Origin: Moniliophthora roreri
Taxonomy: Eukaryota > Basidiomycota > Agaricomycetes > Agaricales > Marasmiaceae
Length of the DNA stretch: 64,000 nt
Assembly: GCA_001466705.2 (NCBI GenBank)
Contig: LATX02000014.1
Location: forward strand, 1-64,000
Reading direction: 5' to 3'
The position numbers and the translations under genes were made by a program. The notes under the pieces are model-generated. The model saw only the letters and a program-made list of their open reading frames with translations. It ran no database searches and was not told the origin of the DNA. Positions within the stretch are counted from its first letter, which is position 1. Every line of letters begins with the position of its first letter. Below, piece after piece: positions 20,943 through 33,184 of the stretch.

Positions 20943-21399
20943 CTAACACGTCATCAAATTTGTTCTTATGCGTGGGAGACAAAGGTGCTTGGCACAGCTC
21001 GTTCCAGACCCACCATCCTTGCCCCATTGATTAACGTAGATGGTGTATGGGCCTACGACGACCGAGTCCCACTGACCGCACCGTTCTGTCGTGTCCACCG
21101 GCCCACTAGGAGAAGTCGAAGTTGGTGGACTCGAGGTTTGTGTAGTGGTCTGTGGCGTCCCGGATCCTTGGATGCACTGGTAGTAGTAGTTGTTCTGCTT
21201 CACACAGGTATATCCGGACACGCAAGGTAATCATAGAGAATAACGGGTCTAAATTTTAACCTTCAAGCAGTAAAGATAGATACTCACTGGTAGGTCCATT
21301 GTACCCAATGCCACCGCATTGACCCCAGGCCGGAACACTTTGAGCAGACACTGAGGCGAGCGAAAGTGCTAGAGCGACAAAGCCAGTGAGTGCGAGCAT
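20943..21399 (-). pseudogene. CBM1-GH12 endoglucanase, 3'-truncated
   Basis: Exon 1 (21288-21399) has a signal peptide (MLALTGFVALALSLASVSA) and the start of a fungal cellulose-binding module (WGQCGGIGYNGPT). Exon 2 (20943-21226) continues [18 protein letters not shown], a Thr/Ser-rich linker, then the first residues of a GH12 domain ([20 protein letters not shown]). The domain stops after about 30 residues, where paralogue similarity ends and unrelated sequence carries the frame to TAG at 20943. Both catalytic Glu are missing, so it cannot be an active glucanase. The only frame-keeping intron, 21227-21287, has GT at the donor but AC at the acceptor. A cellulose-binding fragment could still be secreted if spliced. 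Neighbour of the intact GH12 gene on the same strand. Confidence 0.8.
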
Positions 21400-21499
21400 C
21401 GTGATACTTGCTTCACCCAAGATTCATCGACGCACATATTTATACCCCCCCTTCTTCATTGCAAGCGAGATATTGTCGAAATTTATGCAGAACGTCCTA

Positions 21500-21645
21500 T
21501 CCAGAGAGGATGACGGGCCGTTCGAAGAGCACATGCAATCAGTCATCAACGTCAAATGTGAATGTGTGCAACTCAGGAAGGGTTTGCAGTCGCGGAGCGT
21601 CTAACGGACCGTTCAAGGAGCACATGCAATCAGTCCTCTATGTAT
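21500..21645. repeat. Duplicated 30-nt block upstream of the CBM1-GH12 fragment
   Basis: GGCCGTTCGAAGAGCACATG at about 21513 and GGACCGTTCAAGGAGCACAT at about 21607, both continuing into GCAATCAGTC, 94 nt apart. They are 110-250 nt upstream of the gene start, so could be promoter elements; function unproven. Confidence 0.5.
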
Positions 21646-22218
21646 GCAATTTTGATTGGTTGGAGGAACCCATGATGCATGCTGATCAGGACCAGAATGA
21701 TTGAAATAGAACACGGTGACTCACGGAATAAAACATGCCAAGGCCAAAGGAGAATCTTCGTCGTCTTAAATCCTCCGAGGCGTACATCTCAATAGTGAGC
21801 AAGGGTGGTCTGCTCGGTAGTCAAAGCTGAACATTGCGACGATACGCATGTGCAGGAGATGTTAGCAGCGAGAGAAAAACAGCCCAGATATATGACTCAC
21901 GAATCACAGGTTTTATAGGCCAGATTGAAAAATAGATGTTTCCTACTGAAGCCTTGACTGAAACTCCACCCGGCACAGATATAACAAGAACACTAATAGT
22001 GTGTGCTGCTTTCTAACTGTAACTGACAAGTGACGTTAGACGGTATCCATCTAAGGAAGTTCGGATTCGCTTATAGTCAATCAAGAGTGAATCGTAGTAT
22101 CCTCGGAAATATAAGCTCATGCCAGTTCATGAATAGATTGACATCAACGCACCGTTTCCAACGTTACCGATTCCTATTTTACAAATACAAATGGGTATGT
22201 ACATTACACTTCCCCTCT

Positions 22219-23327
22219 TCAATTGACCGAAACACTATACGCAGTACTGTATACCAAAATCGTCAGAATTCACATCAAGACCAACAGGGTCAAGCACTCA
22301 CGAAGTGAATACTGCAGAACCCGACGTTGCCTCCGTTCCCGACTGCACAGTCGTTAGGTACTGATTAGTGCTCAAGCCTTGGTTAGCGGTCAAGTACTGG
22401 ACACCCCGTTAGCCTAAGAAACGCATAGTCCAAGGACAAACGCACCTTAATAAACTCATTTAGATCCCCACTGAAACTCTGAATCGCCGCTCCGTCGGCT
22501 GTCAAGAATGAGTAGACTTCTTGAGCACCGTTCGTTCCATGATACAGATTCCTATTCGACCATTAGTTCTGCTGTTCGTTGGCACCAGCCGACACGGAAA
22601 GCTCACCAAGTATGCCCAGCAACATCCACAGAACTCGCAACTGGCACCGGCTGTCCATCGGCTCCATACTCGTACGAAATCGGTCCAGCGCCATAGTTGG
22701 CTACCCAGACCATGATCTCATTCTCGTTGCTACCCCCTTGAGTGGATGAGGTGAAGACGTCAAAGGCGATGTTCGCGACAATGCTGCCTGTGGTGGTTTG
22801 ACTCCATTCCCAAGTAGCCTGTCCCAGATTCATGAGGATGAGTGACACGGGAGAAGAAGTTTGGACTGGTGTACCTACCGGGATACTATTGATAGCACTC
22901 AGTTGACTACCAATACCTTCGTTAAGGTTCACGTTTGCTGCAGACGTTGATGATGAGCCTCAAGAACACATATCGAAAGGAAGAATACCTACTATAACTC
23001 TTCACACCTTCACCACCTTCCCAATTCCATCTGTTCTCCCAGCCAATGGTCGTCCCATCCAACGAGGTCAGAGTAGCGCAGCTTTCTCCTGAGTCGGCGT
23101 TCTCCAAGCCCCATTGGTCAAGGTAGAGGGTATACTGGCCTGCGACAATTTCATCCCACTGACCTGGTACACAAGCACAATGTCAGCTTCCCTCGTCGTA
23201 TGAGATAGCGTGATGAGACCAAGAACATACCACAGTGCTCTTCCCCATCAACCTGGCGCTTCAACGGAGGCGAAGCGACGACGAAAGGTACCAAACCGAG
23301 GAGAGAGAGCCTCGAAAGAGAGAACAT
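22219..23327 (-). CDS. GH12 endo-beta-glucanase / xyloglucanase, secreted
   Basis: Seven exons, complement(22219-22246, 22302-22396, 22446-22551, 22607-22818, 22879-22937, 22993-23163, 23231-23327), total 768 nt, 255 residues plus stop. All six introns are GT-AG, 49-67 nt. The N-terminus is a signal peptide followed by a KR site (PPLKRQVDG), then [20 protein letters not shown], the usual start of GH12. The nucleophile Glu lies in NEIMVW and the acid/base Glu in [16 protein letters not shown] and the terminal TAYSVSVN also match the family. It has no CBM. GH12 enzymes cleave beta-1,4-glucan or xyloglucan outside the cell. Substrate preference cannot be told from this. The neighbouring 20943-21399 is a broken relative with a CBM1. 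Confidence 0.92.
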
Positions 23328-25132
23328 GGTGCTACTGGGTGTACGACTGCCGGAGGAATCCTTGGTTCTTTATATATGGTTTCCAAGCGATGCGCTTGCC
23401 ATTTGATATACTCCGAAATTTCAAAGAAGCTTTCACCCAGGAGGGCGCTTCCTTGTTCAATGTAACGTAGGGAATTGGCGTTTCCGCTGAGGCCGGGCCG
23501 TTCCAGGGCCGTTCGAATACTGCAACAGACGCATGCTTCGACTCCACCGGTACTCCACTGCTCCCGAGGTTCAGCAGAAAGCGAGGCCAGCATCCAATGC
23601 ACAAGCACGGATTACTCGTTATCCTAAATAAAACTCTGAGTAACCGTGTGGGTATGGCAATGGGTGGAACTCACGGGAAAGACGTTCCATAGCATCAAGG
23701 AAAATCTTCGTGGTATCATCGTCCGTTATGATCATACCGCTGCAGCAACAACTTCAGAATTGCCATGGGCCTGTTCATAAGCACGAGAAACTAACAAATC
23801 GGATTCCGATGGTCCGCAGGCGTGAATGGCTAATGAGCTAATGACAGAATTTGAAGTCTGACAAGCACCACATCCAGGTTTCAGTGCTTCGAGTGTGAAA
23901 TGATTGACGTTGGGAAGTCGCATATCATGGTGAGGAATGTGAACCAGGCAGCGTGGAATCCATGGAGATGGTTCTTCGAGTCCCTCCAGGCCATGAGCGC
24001 TGCTGAGGAATAGATGTCAGAGCGACGCAGACCTGTAGATGCAATCAATCTCACCCAAGCCCGCTATCCCTCTACATCTTCAGCTTTCCCTCTGGGAGCG
24101 CACTCCTTGGTTGAACTCGCGTGCTTCAACCTCCCATTACCAATAGAGACTAGACTCAAAAGGCCGCCTTCCAAATACCGCTTCTCCTGAGCTCACATCC
24201 AGTGATTGCGATTCGCCCATTCTACACTCTCATGAGTGACTTTCAGAGGAAAAAGTCAGGTACTCGTGAGATGTTGGAGCAGGTGAACGCCAGAAGGCAG
24301 CGCACAATGGTACTTTCCGCTGGTTACTCTGCTTCCCTGAGACGAATCCAGATAGAAAAGCACGGAGAGGATGGGTAAACGGCCAGCGGTAGAGTTGGAG
24401 AGTAATCGTGAGCATAATGTTGACGTCAGAAGCCCAAACTGAAAGTACCTGTAAACAATTCCGGCGCTCTACATTCTTGGATTCTGGAGAGCGTCGGAAA
24501 AAGTTATAGGTATGCGTGGTCTTGGGAAAGCGGTAAAAGGTCGACCGTCTAAAGTATCTTCTGTTGTGCGTTCTAAATCAGTAAGAGCAGTACAGATAAT
24601 GTAGTAGTTTCAGACCTTTGATTGGAGAACATTGACAGTACCTCAGAAGGAGAAGATCGAAACACTCCCTAGGGGTGAGGTCTTCCTACAGGAAACATGT
24701 TCGTGTCATCAATCGGAGCTTGAGAAGAAATGGTAGCAGACGCTGGCAACTGAACACAGCATGAAGACCGTTCGCAGCCCTTCGACGTCGCTGTGGAGAT
24801 AGTTAGCCGAGATGAAGAGGGTAGTAGCAGTGAGTATGCTCACCAATGCGTTTTGTAAGCGTTGATGGATCCTGGTGAATGGTTGTGCGAACCAACCATC
24901 AGAACGTGGAAACGTGGGGTTTTATGTAGATGGATAGGACCTATGCAATGGTTCGTGCTAGCGAGTAGTACCGCGTGATACATTATGATAGTGAAGCAGA
25001 GCTCTTCCTGGGAACATGTGTCACAAAGACTTCAAGGTCAACAAGTGTCAGGACGTACCTTGCAATGACTGTAAGCCCGCGTATCCTCATTCACCAAAAA
25101 CGGACGCCAGCAAGTTGTTCTCCGATGACGGA
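23328..25132. other. No gene assigned; scattered short frames
   Basis: Minus-strand stretches such as 23732-23923 (MRLPNVNHFTLEALKPGC ...) have a coding look and splice-like junctions, possibly one multi-exon gene or its remains, but I cannot join them into a frame that I trust. Confidence 0.3.
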
Positions 25133-25664
25133 CTAGCCAAGACGACGTGTGTGCGCAGCAGATCCAATGTGATCCGGATGTATTACACAACTAGAAGCGC
25201 AACGCAGCAGTGATTGGGAGTATGTTATGACAATGGCGATGTCTGATAGGGCGGCTTCAAACGTAAGATCTAATCAGAGAAAAGAAGGGAAAATAGGCAT
25301 AGATGTGCTCACCTGGAGAGTCCGAACTGGTAGACGAGGCTATATGTGACTGATAATGGTCCGATGATATCTGCTTGAGGCAGGAGTTTGGTGGATTGAA
25401 ATCGAAGGTGTTATGAGAATTTGAGAGACATGCTGTCGCTCTGGGTTGTTGTGTGTCGATACAATGAGAAGGATCCTTGGAGTTGGACGATGACCATGGG
25501 GCAACTGCATCCCTTGGAAAGGCCCAAGTCATCCTAAAACCCAGGACCTCCATCGCGTCGCCAGCGTTCTTTACCCGACCATCCGCTTTCACAATATCCA
25601 CTGAAGCCATACGCATTACCAACGAGAAAGCTTCAAGCAATATCGGTGATTCTGGACCAGACAT
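25133..25664 (-). CDS. Hypothetical two-exon protein, 162 residues
   Basis: Exons complement(25313-25664) and (25133-25269) join over a 43-nt GT-AG intron (donor GTGAGC, acceptor CTGATTAG) to give 489 nt, an exact multiple of three ending in TAG. The start ATG at 25664 begins MSGPESPILLEAFSLV. There is no recognised domain, signal peptide or membrane segment. An upstream ATG in another frame exists at 25691. The clean intron-frame agreement is the only evidence, so it may be part of a larger gene or a chance join. Confidence 0.35.
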
Positions 25665-25692
25665 AGCGAATGATACATCGTCCCATCCATAA

Positions 25693-26401
25693 CCATGGCA
25701 AATTCGCTTTGAAAAGAAAAAAGAGAGACTAGGCTTTTTTTCCGCCGAACCCCTATGCCCTGCTCCTCGCCCATTCAGGATAATATGTGTATGCTGAGTG
25801 ATATTGGTTAGCTTCCCGTTTGTTGACAGACCGCCAAATATGCACCTGAATCGAAATGATCCAAAAATCTTCCTGATCTCACCTTAGCCTAACTCCGGTC
25901 CAACCACGACCCCTAAAAACGTTATATGCCTTTAAATCAAGAGAAAGTTCATTTCGTGCCAATGAAGCTGAGTAGAGTGGTGGATGTCAAGGTTGAGTAC
26001 GTTGAGTGGTCGCGATACATAAGTAGTGGTGGTATGAGAACAAGACTGTTTTTCCCACCAACCGGCGTGAGCTCGCTGAGCAACGCTCATGTGCCACACA
26101 GACTCAAGCGCTCTTCTCCTTTTCTCCATGCTACTGGAGGGGTTAGATTGAGATTTGTACGCTTCAATCAATCCTTTTTTGACTTTAATGGATGACTATC
26201 CCAGTTTATTTTGGTGGTTTGCTTCATTACGCGGAGTTCGCAGCAGATCAAGAACTTACACTTCGTTTTCAAAGCTGGGAAACCGTGCAATCCCAGTCGC
26301 TTAGACTTGACACTCTCGATTATGCAATGATTACCTGCAGCCATTCCGGTTAGCTCACCTTTTTACAGGTTGAAGCACTTCGTCATCTGATACAAGTAGA
26401 C
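25693..26401. other. No gene recognised
   Basis: Short frames on both strands without shared motifs. No repeat found within the window. Confidence 0.4.
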
Positions 26402-26853
26402 CACCTTTGGTTCCCACCCAGAACGTCATATCTGATGGGCCAGAAGGGGGACACCGGTCCATCAGATTTGACGTTAGAATTTTTTTCTGGCCGCACGCAG
26501 AAACCACCCTCGCATATCTCAAATAGTTTCGATAATTTTCCAGCTTGCTCACCAAGTCTTCGAGCTCTCACTGAAGTCCCTCTGCCCTCTCAGCTCGGCA
26601 TTCCCCGTACTGTATGTCGTCACCTTTCAAATTCTGTCGCCGTCGCCTCGGCGTTGTCCCAACCATCAACCGCACAGATATTCATCAACAGCCGCCTCTT
26701 GACATCGAACCATCATCATCTCGCCTCAGCCAGTCCCGAGCACCCTTCCCTTTCCGGATTTATCGCCGAGACGTCGAGTGTAGTCTTCTGTTTGCCGTTT
26801 TCTAGGATCAGTAAGTCATCCTTCAACTATGTGATGTCCTCTGTGCTGAATTA
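26402..26853 (+). repeat. Left arm of a 452-bp inverted repeat
   Basis: Starts CACCTTTGGTTCCCACCC. It is matched without indels by the complement of 28760-29211. I counted three differences, all in CG dinucleotides changed in the right arm. A 140-codon frame is open in both arms (MGQKGDTGPSDLTLEFFSGR ...), with no recognised domain. No target duplication at the outer ends. Confidence 0.88.
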
Positions 26854-28759
26854 CATCAACTGCAGTCTACATATTTATTTGGGTGCTAATTCTTCAATCA
26901 TTAAGGCAATTTTTGCCTCGTTCACAGACACTTCAACTCAGAAACTTGAAGCTTGGGATGTCAGGATGAGTATTGGTGAGACAAGTGTTCGAATGTTGAG
27001 CTTTCCCATGGCTAGATAAGCAATGAAGTGAGATGCACACTCGCCACTAATAATTAAGTATGACACTCAGCATGTTTTTTCTTTCCAGCTTAAGTTCTCA
27101 TTTGGCTCTACATTTAGGAAGCAATGAAGTCGAGACACAGCATCGAAATTGGGAGGTGCTGGCTAGTTGTCCTACTACCCAATCCGCCGAGATCTGCTGT
27201 TGAGCTAAAGCTACGGTGAGCACGGCTTCAAATTACTGTGCTGATAGCTACTGACACTGGACCTTTCAAAGAAATCAACTTTGATCCTTGATGTACTTGC
27301 CTTTGGTCCCTTGATGCAGCGCTAGGCAGCATCAGTGTCGTATGCTCTTTGTTGTTGTCCAGACACTTGAAAGCTCATGCAATAGGTACAGCCGCTTTGC
27401 TATTCTCAATGGCGATTGGACAGAATTACCTTTTTCAAACCCGCATTCATATTGGGTGTCCAAGTTTGCATCTATTGGGTTATGTCGGATGTGGTCCGAT
27501 GTCAAGACAGCCACTTCAAAGTTACTTAGTTGTAAATGTATTCATCTTGACCCATATTCCTAGCATTATATGGCTGACACTCACTCCATGGATTTGTGGA
27601 ACACCAGTTGAATTTACTTAGAGCATTCGGGAGCTCATGACGTAGATCGCACCACGAGTGTTGTCATAGATAGCAATGCATGTAAAATGAACTACATTCA
27701 GGGCTTTAGATTCACATATATATGAAGAGAAAATCATAAATATTATATGTTGAATCAAATTGAGCTTCATATGACAAAGCCCTACTGTATTGAGATGCAG
27801 AACTTCGCCTCGGACATCTCAGAATCATACCTGAAATCTAAAGAAATATTCACCTATCATCTGACTGTCATTGTAATGCCTTGAAACTCAGAATATAAGT
27901 TCAGAGAGTGCCTACAAGCCCTTAGTAGCAATATCCTGTCAATTGAAAAGATAAGGATTTTTGGTCCTATGGATGACCAGTTATAATGATGTTATTGAGT
28001 GCACATCAAACAATCTTACTCATCAACAGGTGGAACATTATTTGGAATGAACCAAAGCAGTATCAAAAATTTGACACACACTTGAAAGTCTTTCAAGACA
28101 TTCAGAGTGTTCTCCAAGAAATACAAAGAGTGTAATAAGCGAATTATTTATCTGGGAGGTGTGTGGTAATGTGTGGTAATGATGTGTGGTGATCAAGTCC
28201 TTAAGGCCTTAACACTCTTGAAGGTATGCATCTTGTCCCCTTGCATGAATTAGGGTTGGTTCATACTTAAATAGTGCACGCGCTACTTTTAAGCAAACTG
28301 TTACCAGTGCGCGGCAACATAATATGTGTTCAAGCGATTCCGACGTGGTGAGCGTGGTGATATCACATATGTGATCCAATCAAACTGGCGAAGTTTCCAC
28401 AATAGATAGTAGAGCATGCAATTTAAAATGTCTACATGTTGCCAACGCCTACCCATTCATTCTTATTCTATCTTAAAGACGCTTCATTCTTACAGTCCAA
28501 ACTCCAAAGTCTCCCTCCCCAATCACTTATCCAACTCAAACATTTGGACTGAAGTAAACGGTACTGCAATTCTTGTGAGAACGAATCTAGCTGTGTACCG
28601 AGAATTGAGCCTTTCAGTACACAGGACTTATCANTGGCTTTACCCAACCAACTGATTCCTCTTCCGAAGGCAACCAGTCTGATCCAGTGTCATACTGGTG
28701 CTATCCCTATGACATATGCCTAAAATAAATTATTGAAGACAAAGGACTGTTATTTGAAA
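26854..28759. other. Spacer of the inverted repeat, 1906 bp, with an N at 28634
   Basis: No gene recognised. It contains GTGTGGTAATGTGTGGTAAT-type short repeats near 28160. The single N lies 126 nt before the right arm, so the arm pairing may bridge two contigs. Confidence 0.6.
28634..28634. other. Single N in the inverted-repeat spacer
   Basis: An unresolved base between GACTTATCA and TGGCTTTACC. As at 7109, 8363 and 9600 it may be a gap placeholder. Confidence 0.7.
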
Positions 28760-29211
28760 TAATTCAGCACAGAGGACATCACATAGTTGAAGGATGACTT
28801 ACTGATCCTAGAAAACGGCAAACAGAAGACTACACTCAACGTCTCAGCGATAAATCTGGAAAGGGAAGGGTGCTCGGGACTGGCTGAGGCGAGATGATGA
28901 TGGTTCGATGTCAAGAGGCGGCTGTTGATGAATATTTGTGCGGTTGATGGTTGGGACAACGCCGAGGCGATGGCGACAGAATTTGAAAGGTGACGACATA
29001 CAGTACGGGGAATGCCGAGCTGAGAGGGCAGAGGGACTTCAGTGAGAGCTCGAAGACTTGGTGAGCAAGCTGGAAAATTATCGAAACTATTTGAGATATG
29101 CGAGGGTGGTTTCTGTGTGCGGCCAGAAAAAAATTCTAACGTCAAATCTGATGGACCGGTGTCCCCCTTCTGGCCCATCAGATATGACGTTCTGGGTGGG
29201 AACCAAAGGTG
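28760..29211 (-). repeat. Right arm of the 452-bp inverted repeat
   Basis: Reverse complement of 26402-26853, same length. Its outer end (AAAGGTG) merges with the start of the TPR-like gene copy at 29205; the other gene copy at 35850 has AAGGTGGTCCGGGG at the same place, so the arm end overlaps gene-derived sequence. Confidence 0.88.
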
Positions 29212-30260
29212 TTCCGGGTGTCCAATTTAAAGAATGGTTATGCGTATTCATGCAGGTGAGCCGCATCCTAACAGATGGAATGCTCAAGCCTGACTGTCTT
29301 TGCGAATCAGCTAGTGTTTCTTTGTTTTGACAAAATGTTGTCAATACAAAGTCACCGATGGAATCCTGCGACATGTCTATATCTCGAATGCATACCTCTC
29401 TATCGAGCACAAGGTCACCATTTGACTTGCTCTCATCAGTAATTATAATCTTCCTTCCGTTTCTCCATCGTCTGACTGTATCTCGTAGCCTGCACCATAA
29501 TCGCCCGACACTACGACATCGTCAAACAATGTCTCATCACCACCCACTAATTCAACGATGAGATCTTATTGCTCCACTATCTGGTTGCCTTTGGCCAACA
29601 GGCTTGTTCATCACCTCTGTGCTATAAGAGTTCCTCTTTGGGAGATGAAGCTCAGCGATGCAACAGCCAAGGTTCCAGATAGCGTTCGGTGGAACCTGTT
29701 GATTATTGCGATTTACGGGCAGGTGTGTATTGCAGCGAGGATGTGATATGTGAGCTGCATCCTTGTTTCTTCCTATTCGTGTCTTCTAAGTTCTGGTGTT
29801 CTGTCTTGACAGTCTACCCATCGCATTCGTATGACTATCGCCCTCAGGATCTGATGGTTTTGCCCGCATAGCTATTGCGCATATTGGGAGACTTATGCAG
29901 AGACAGTCAGATAATCAACACTATCTTATTGCTCAGGTGAATATCTTCCTATCCAGTGGTTTGCCAATTTCGCTAATCTTTAAGTTCTCATTCAATAGGG
30001 CCTTGGATTCCTCTCACAATACCGCTCACTCAGGAAACATGATCCAAGGCATCTCAGTCAGGTCAAGTTTAAGTTTGGAAGGATGTTCCAGCAATTGGAT
30101 GGGTACTCTCTTCCCTCGATAGCTTGACACCGATACTGAGCCTTACCAAAACCTAGGCCTGCATTCACTTGCAGTGAAGCACTATGAGAAACTCGGCAAG
30201 CGAATCTTGAATGCTGGAAATGATTTTGGCAAAAAGACATTTACTTCAATCTCAACTCTA
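29205..30260 (+). pseudogene. Decayed TPR-like gene, copy 1
   Basis: Homologous along its length to 35850-36960. Shared pieces: EWLCVF before a GTGAG donor, MKLSDATAKVPDSVRWNLL, the GLGFLSQYRSLRKHDPRHLS segment after an intron ending in AATAG, and HSLAVKHYEKLG. Repeated A-x-x-Y-Y/H-x-x-L ... D-P-x-H-L patterns are typical of fungal tetratricopeptide repeats, which bind partner proteins. Frames are interrupted by stops and shifts, more CpG loss than in copy 2, and the end is unrelated to copy 2. It borders the inverted repeat. Confidence 0.5.
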
Positions 30261-30633
30261 GACTTGTATGATTCAAAGAGCTATGAAGCAGTTTCCCCAG
30301 TAGCGACAATAGGCCATAGTGATAATCAGATTATGATGGCAGTGCATTATTTTGCCTTTCTTGAAATATATTTATACTGACAAAATGATTGTGTAATTAT
30401 CGTTGTCGACGTTAAGCAACTCTCCGGCGTTGTCCACCTCACCATCCGCAGAAAATGGACAAGACATGTTATCAGCAGAAATTGTGTTACCCTCTTTCGC
30501 AACACCTCAAATAGAACCATACAATAGCGCTATCTTGTCATGACATGAATAGGACCTCAGATACAGGGTATGTGTAGGGTGTCAATGACAGTACACTTTT
30601 CACATCATAATACACAGTAACAACCAAGACAAT

Positions 30634-32184
30634 CTATGCAGCTCTTTCCTCACTTGGGCTCCCCACCCCCCGTGCTGACAACCTAGCCTCAATGTCAACC
30701 GTCAGTACATGTGATCTAGTATCCAAATTCCCAGATCTTGGACCTGCACCATCAGCAAAATGAAGAGATGACAAAGCTTGGTTCATGCTCGTATGTTCAA
30801 TGGTTTTGCCTTTGGCTGCCTGTATAATGATCAATGTTGGGGCAATTCCCTATGAATTATGTTTCAAGTTAGTTGACAACAAAAAAAAAAAAACATTTAA
30901 CATACAGCAACTTGATATGTAACAACCCAAATCGAAAAAGGAGACAAACCTGTACCATCTGGATTGGTCAATGCCTCATTGATGGTGTTAGCAGTAAGGA
31001 AAATAGGATAGATGATCCCACTCTCAAGGCTAATGAATTACAAGTGAGAATGAACCCCCTAAACTGAAGGAGATGAAAGCCATACATGATAGCTACAATC
31101 ATGTTATACTTGGTTCTAATTGCAGGTCCCATATGTTTTCGTGCCTCATGGCTAATCCACCATATACGACCAGCTACAAGGAAGTTAATAACTCGTTTCA
31201 TAGATCAAATGGGACTAACCTGTCAGTAATGTCAAAGTAATATTGACACCCATATTTGCTAACCAGAAAGCTTGATCTATTGTACCACCCTGGAGGTATA
31301 GTTGTACTTTTGCTGGATCAGCAAAGTTGCTGATACCAATTGTTGCAAATATGGAAGCAACAATTTGACAGACTAGTACCAGTGTCAGAATGAGCTGGGT
31401 AATGCAGCCAAACTAAGGGAAAGACTCACTAGCCAGGGAAATTATAATGAAGATAATTGGGAATGCAATCCATTTGGATGAACCCCATATCACATAGCAG
31501 CGATGAAGCTGAGTAGATTCAAGAATGAGCCTGGAAATTCATAAGGTAGGATTACCATGAGGGACATACCAGCATCAAGTCCACCATAATCCTATCTCAA
31601 ATGGGTTAGCCAATGAATCCATATGCACTAAAAGAAGAGCTTACACCAAGCATAGTGGCAGGACCATCTGAAAGCCACTAGAAAACCCTTAGTCATAACA
31701 AGTCTATGTGAGTGATTATTACATACATTGTGATTGTCTTCACATTGTCTTGGCGCAAATATGCCAACCATGATGCCCAATCCTGATTTTTGGTAAATGT
31801 AAACTCCAGGGTTGCTTGTCGGGCATAGAGAAAGGTCTCCACAATGTTCATTGCACTTGTCAGAGTAAAAAGTACTATAGTGAAGAACATATAGAGTGCT
31901 TTATTTGGGCGCTCTTTTTTGTGGATGAGAATATGGAGTGAAATGATGAATAGGACAGTGTAGATGCCTGACATGGGTTACATGTCAGATGCTTACAGTG
32001 ACTGCTGAATTATTTGAGCTTACCATAGACATAAAGCATAACCTAGAGAAATACTAGAGTCCTGAGAAGGGGAAACTGATAGGAAGAGAAAACATACAGT
32101 GAGGTTAGCCATTGGTTGTACCAGGATAGTAGTGATTGAATCAAAAGGTGCAATATCTTCTTCTGTTACAGAGGAGTTGGACAT
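30634..32184 (-). CDS. Seven-TM membrane protein, paralogue A
   Basis: Multi-exon gene starting MSNSSVTEEDIAPFDSITTI (ATG 32184) and ending at TAG 30634. Splicing by the pattern solved for paralogue C gives a continuous frame: 29 codons, the 19-nt micro-exon VMLYVYG, then GIYTVLFIISLHILI, RATLEF-type loop, FQMVLPLCLV, LHRCYVIWG, SIWVVTYQVAGIAPTL. Seven hydrophobic segments are predicted, with a short acidic N-terminus and a polar C-terminal tail. It belongs to a basidiomycete family of seven-TM proteins (HRCYVIW signature) with no established function; receptor-like topology is a suggestion only. A TATA box lies 45 nt upstream. DNA is strongly CpG-poor: I count 11 CG in 1551 bp. Confidence 0.82.
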
Positions 32185-32229
32185 GGTACTGAGTCACAGT
32201 GTAAGGAATGTAATGGGCTGAGCTCTGCT

Positions 32230-32236
32230 TTTTATA
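32230..32236 (-). promoter_or_regulatory. TATA box of paralogue A
   Basis: TATAAAA on the minus strand, 45 nt before the ATG, followed by the same AGCAGAGCTC-like context as in the paralogues. Confidence 0.65.
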
Positions 32237-32259
32237 CTCTTCAATTTCCTTTGTGCCAA

Positions 32260-33180
32260 GAGTATGCATAAGAAGTGGTGATTCTTAGACTCTGTTGAGA
32301 TGTTGTGAAATGAGATGGGCTGGGAAGTTGCTGATGTAGTGACATGATGGAGTGGACATTCTGAGTCAGTAGGTAAGATGCAGTAGGTAAGATGCAGTAA
32401 TATTACTAGTCAAAGATTGGTAGCATCATACTGAAATCCACAATTTCAATGCTGGAGATGCTCTCACACATTTCCTCTATAGATTAATAGGAGATGTTGC
32501 CCTTGCTCAGAGACAGTCTGCAATAAGAAAATCTGAACTCTTCTGCTATGTCATTCTAACTCTGACTGCCTGACCTAGAGATCACTACAAGATATTGAAT
32601 TGCAATGATGGAAACACAGATACAATGACTGAACCTATGTTTGGCAGACACTGACATTCATGATTGTACTTTCCAACAGAAAGGGGCTTCCCAGTCAAGT
32701 CTGAGGATCAATGATCAGAATTAGAGATTGTTATCTGTAGACTACACATGTCATGCTGTAATTCAATACCCAAATCTGTTCACAGGCAGCAGTTGTCAGC
32801 AGATCTTTATACAACATATGTACTCTGTGGTCTAAGAAACCAGCAGCATATCATGGATATCAAAAGAGGGTGTACTCATCGGCTCATGTTCCAGTTGAGA
32901 TGTCCTTTTGTCCAATACGATCTGCGTTGCATCATTGCCAGGTGACAAGTGTCGGGCATTGATAATGTCACTGGCCAGTGGAACAGTGGAATGCTGGACA
33001 AGTGGCAATGACGTATGCCCTCTTCCACAGACCGTGCAGCAGTCTTCGGCAGGAGTAGGTTAGGGGTTAGGGACTCGGAAGCACGGTCAAGGGTAAGTTC
33101 CCTCACAAAGCGAAGGACTTCCCTCGACTGATTAGGCACGGCCAAAAGTGGAAAGATCAGGGCTGGCTAGCCAGGTAACG
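32260..33180. other. No gene recognised; edge of a CpG-poor block
   Basis: CG dinucleotides are rare up to about 32870 and frequent from about 32920 onward. Short frames only. Confidence 0.4.
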
Positions 33181-33184
33181 GCGG

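Noticed and set aside
22508..22715. Plus-strand frames across the GH12 gene
   Set aside because: Antisense shadows; the minus strand gives an exact seven-exon GH12 frame.
26435..27019. 194-codon frame on the left inverted-repeat arm as a gene
   Set aside because: Its first 140 codons are the repeat arm itself; beyond the arm the frame has no conserved partner. No domain, so kept as repeat only.
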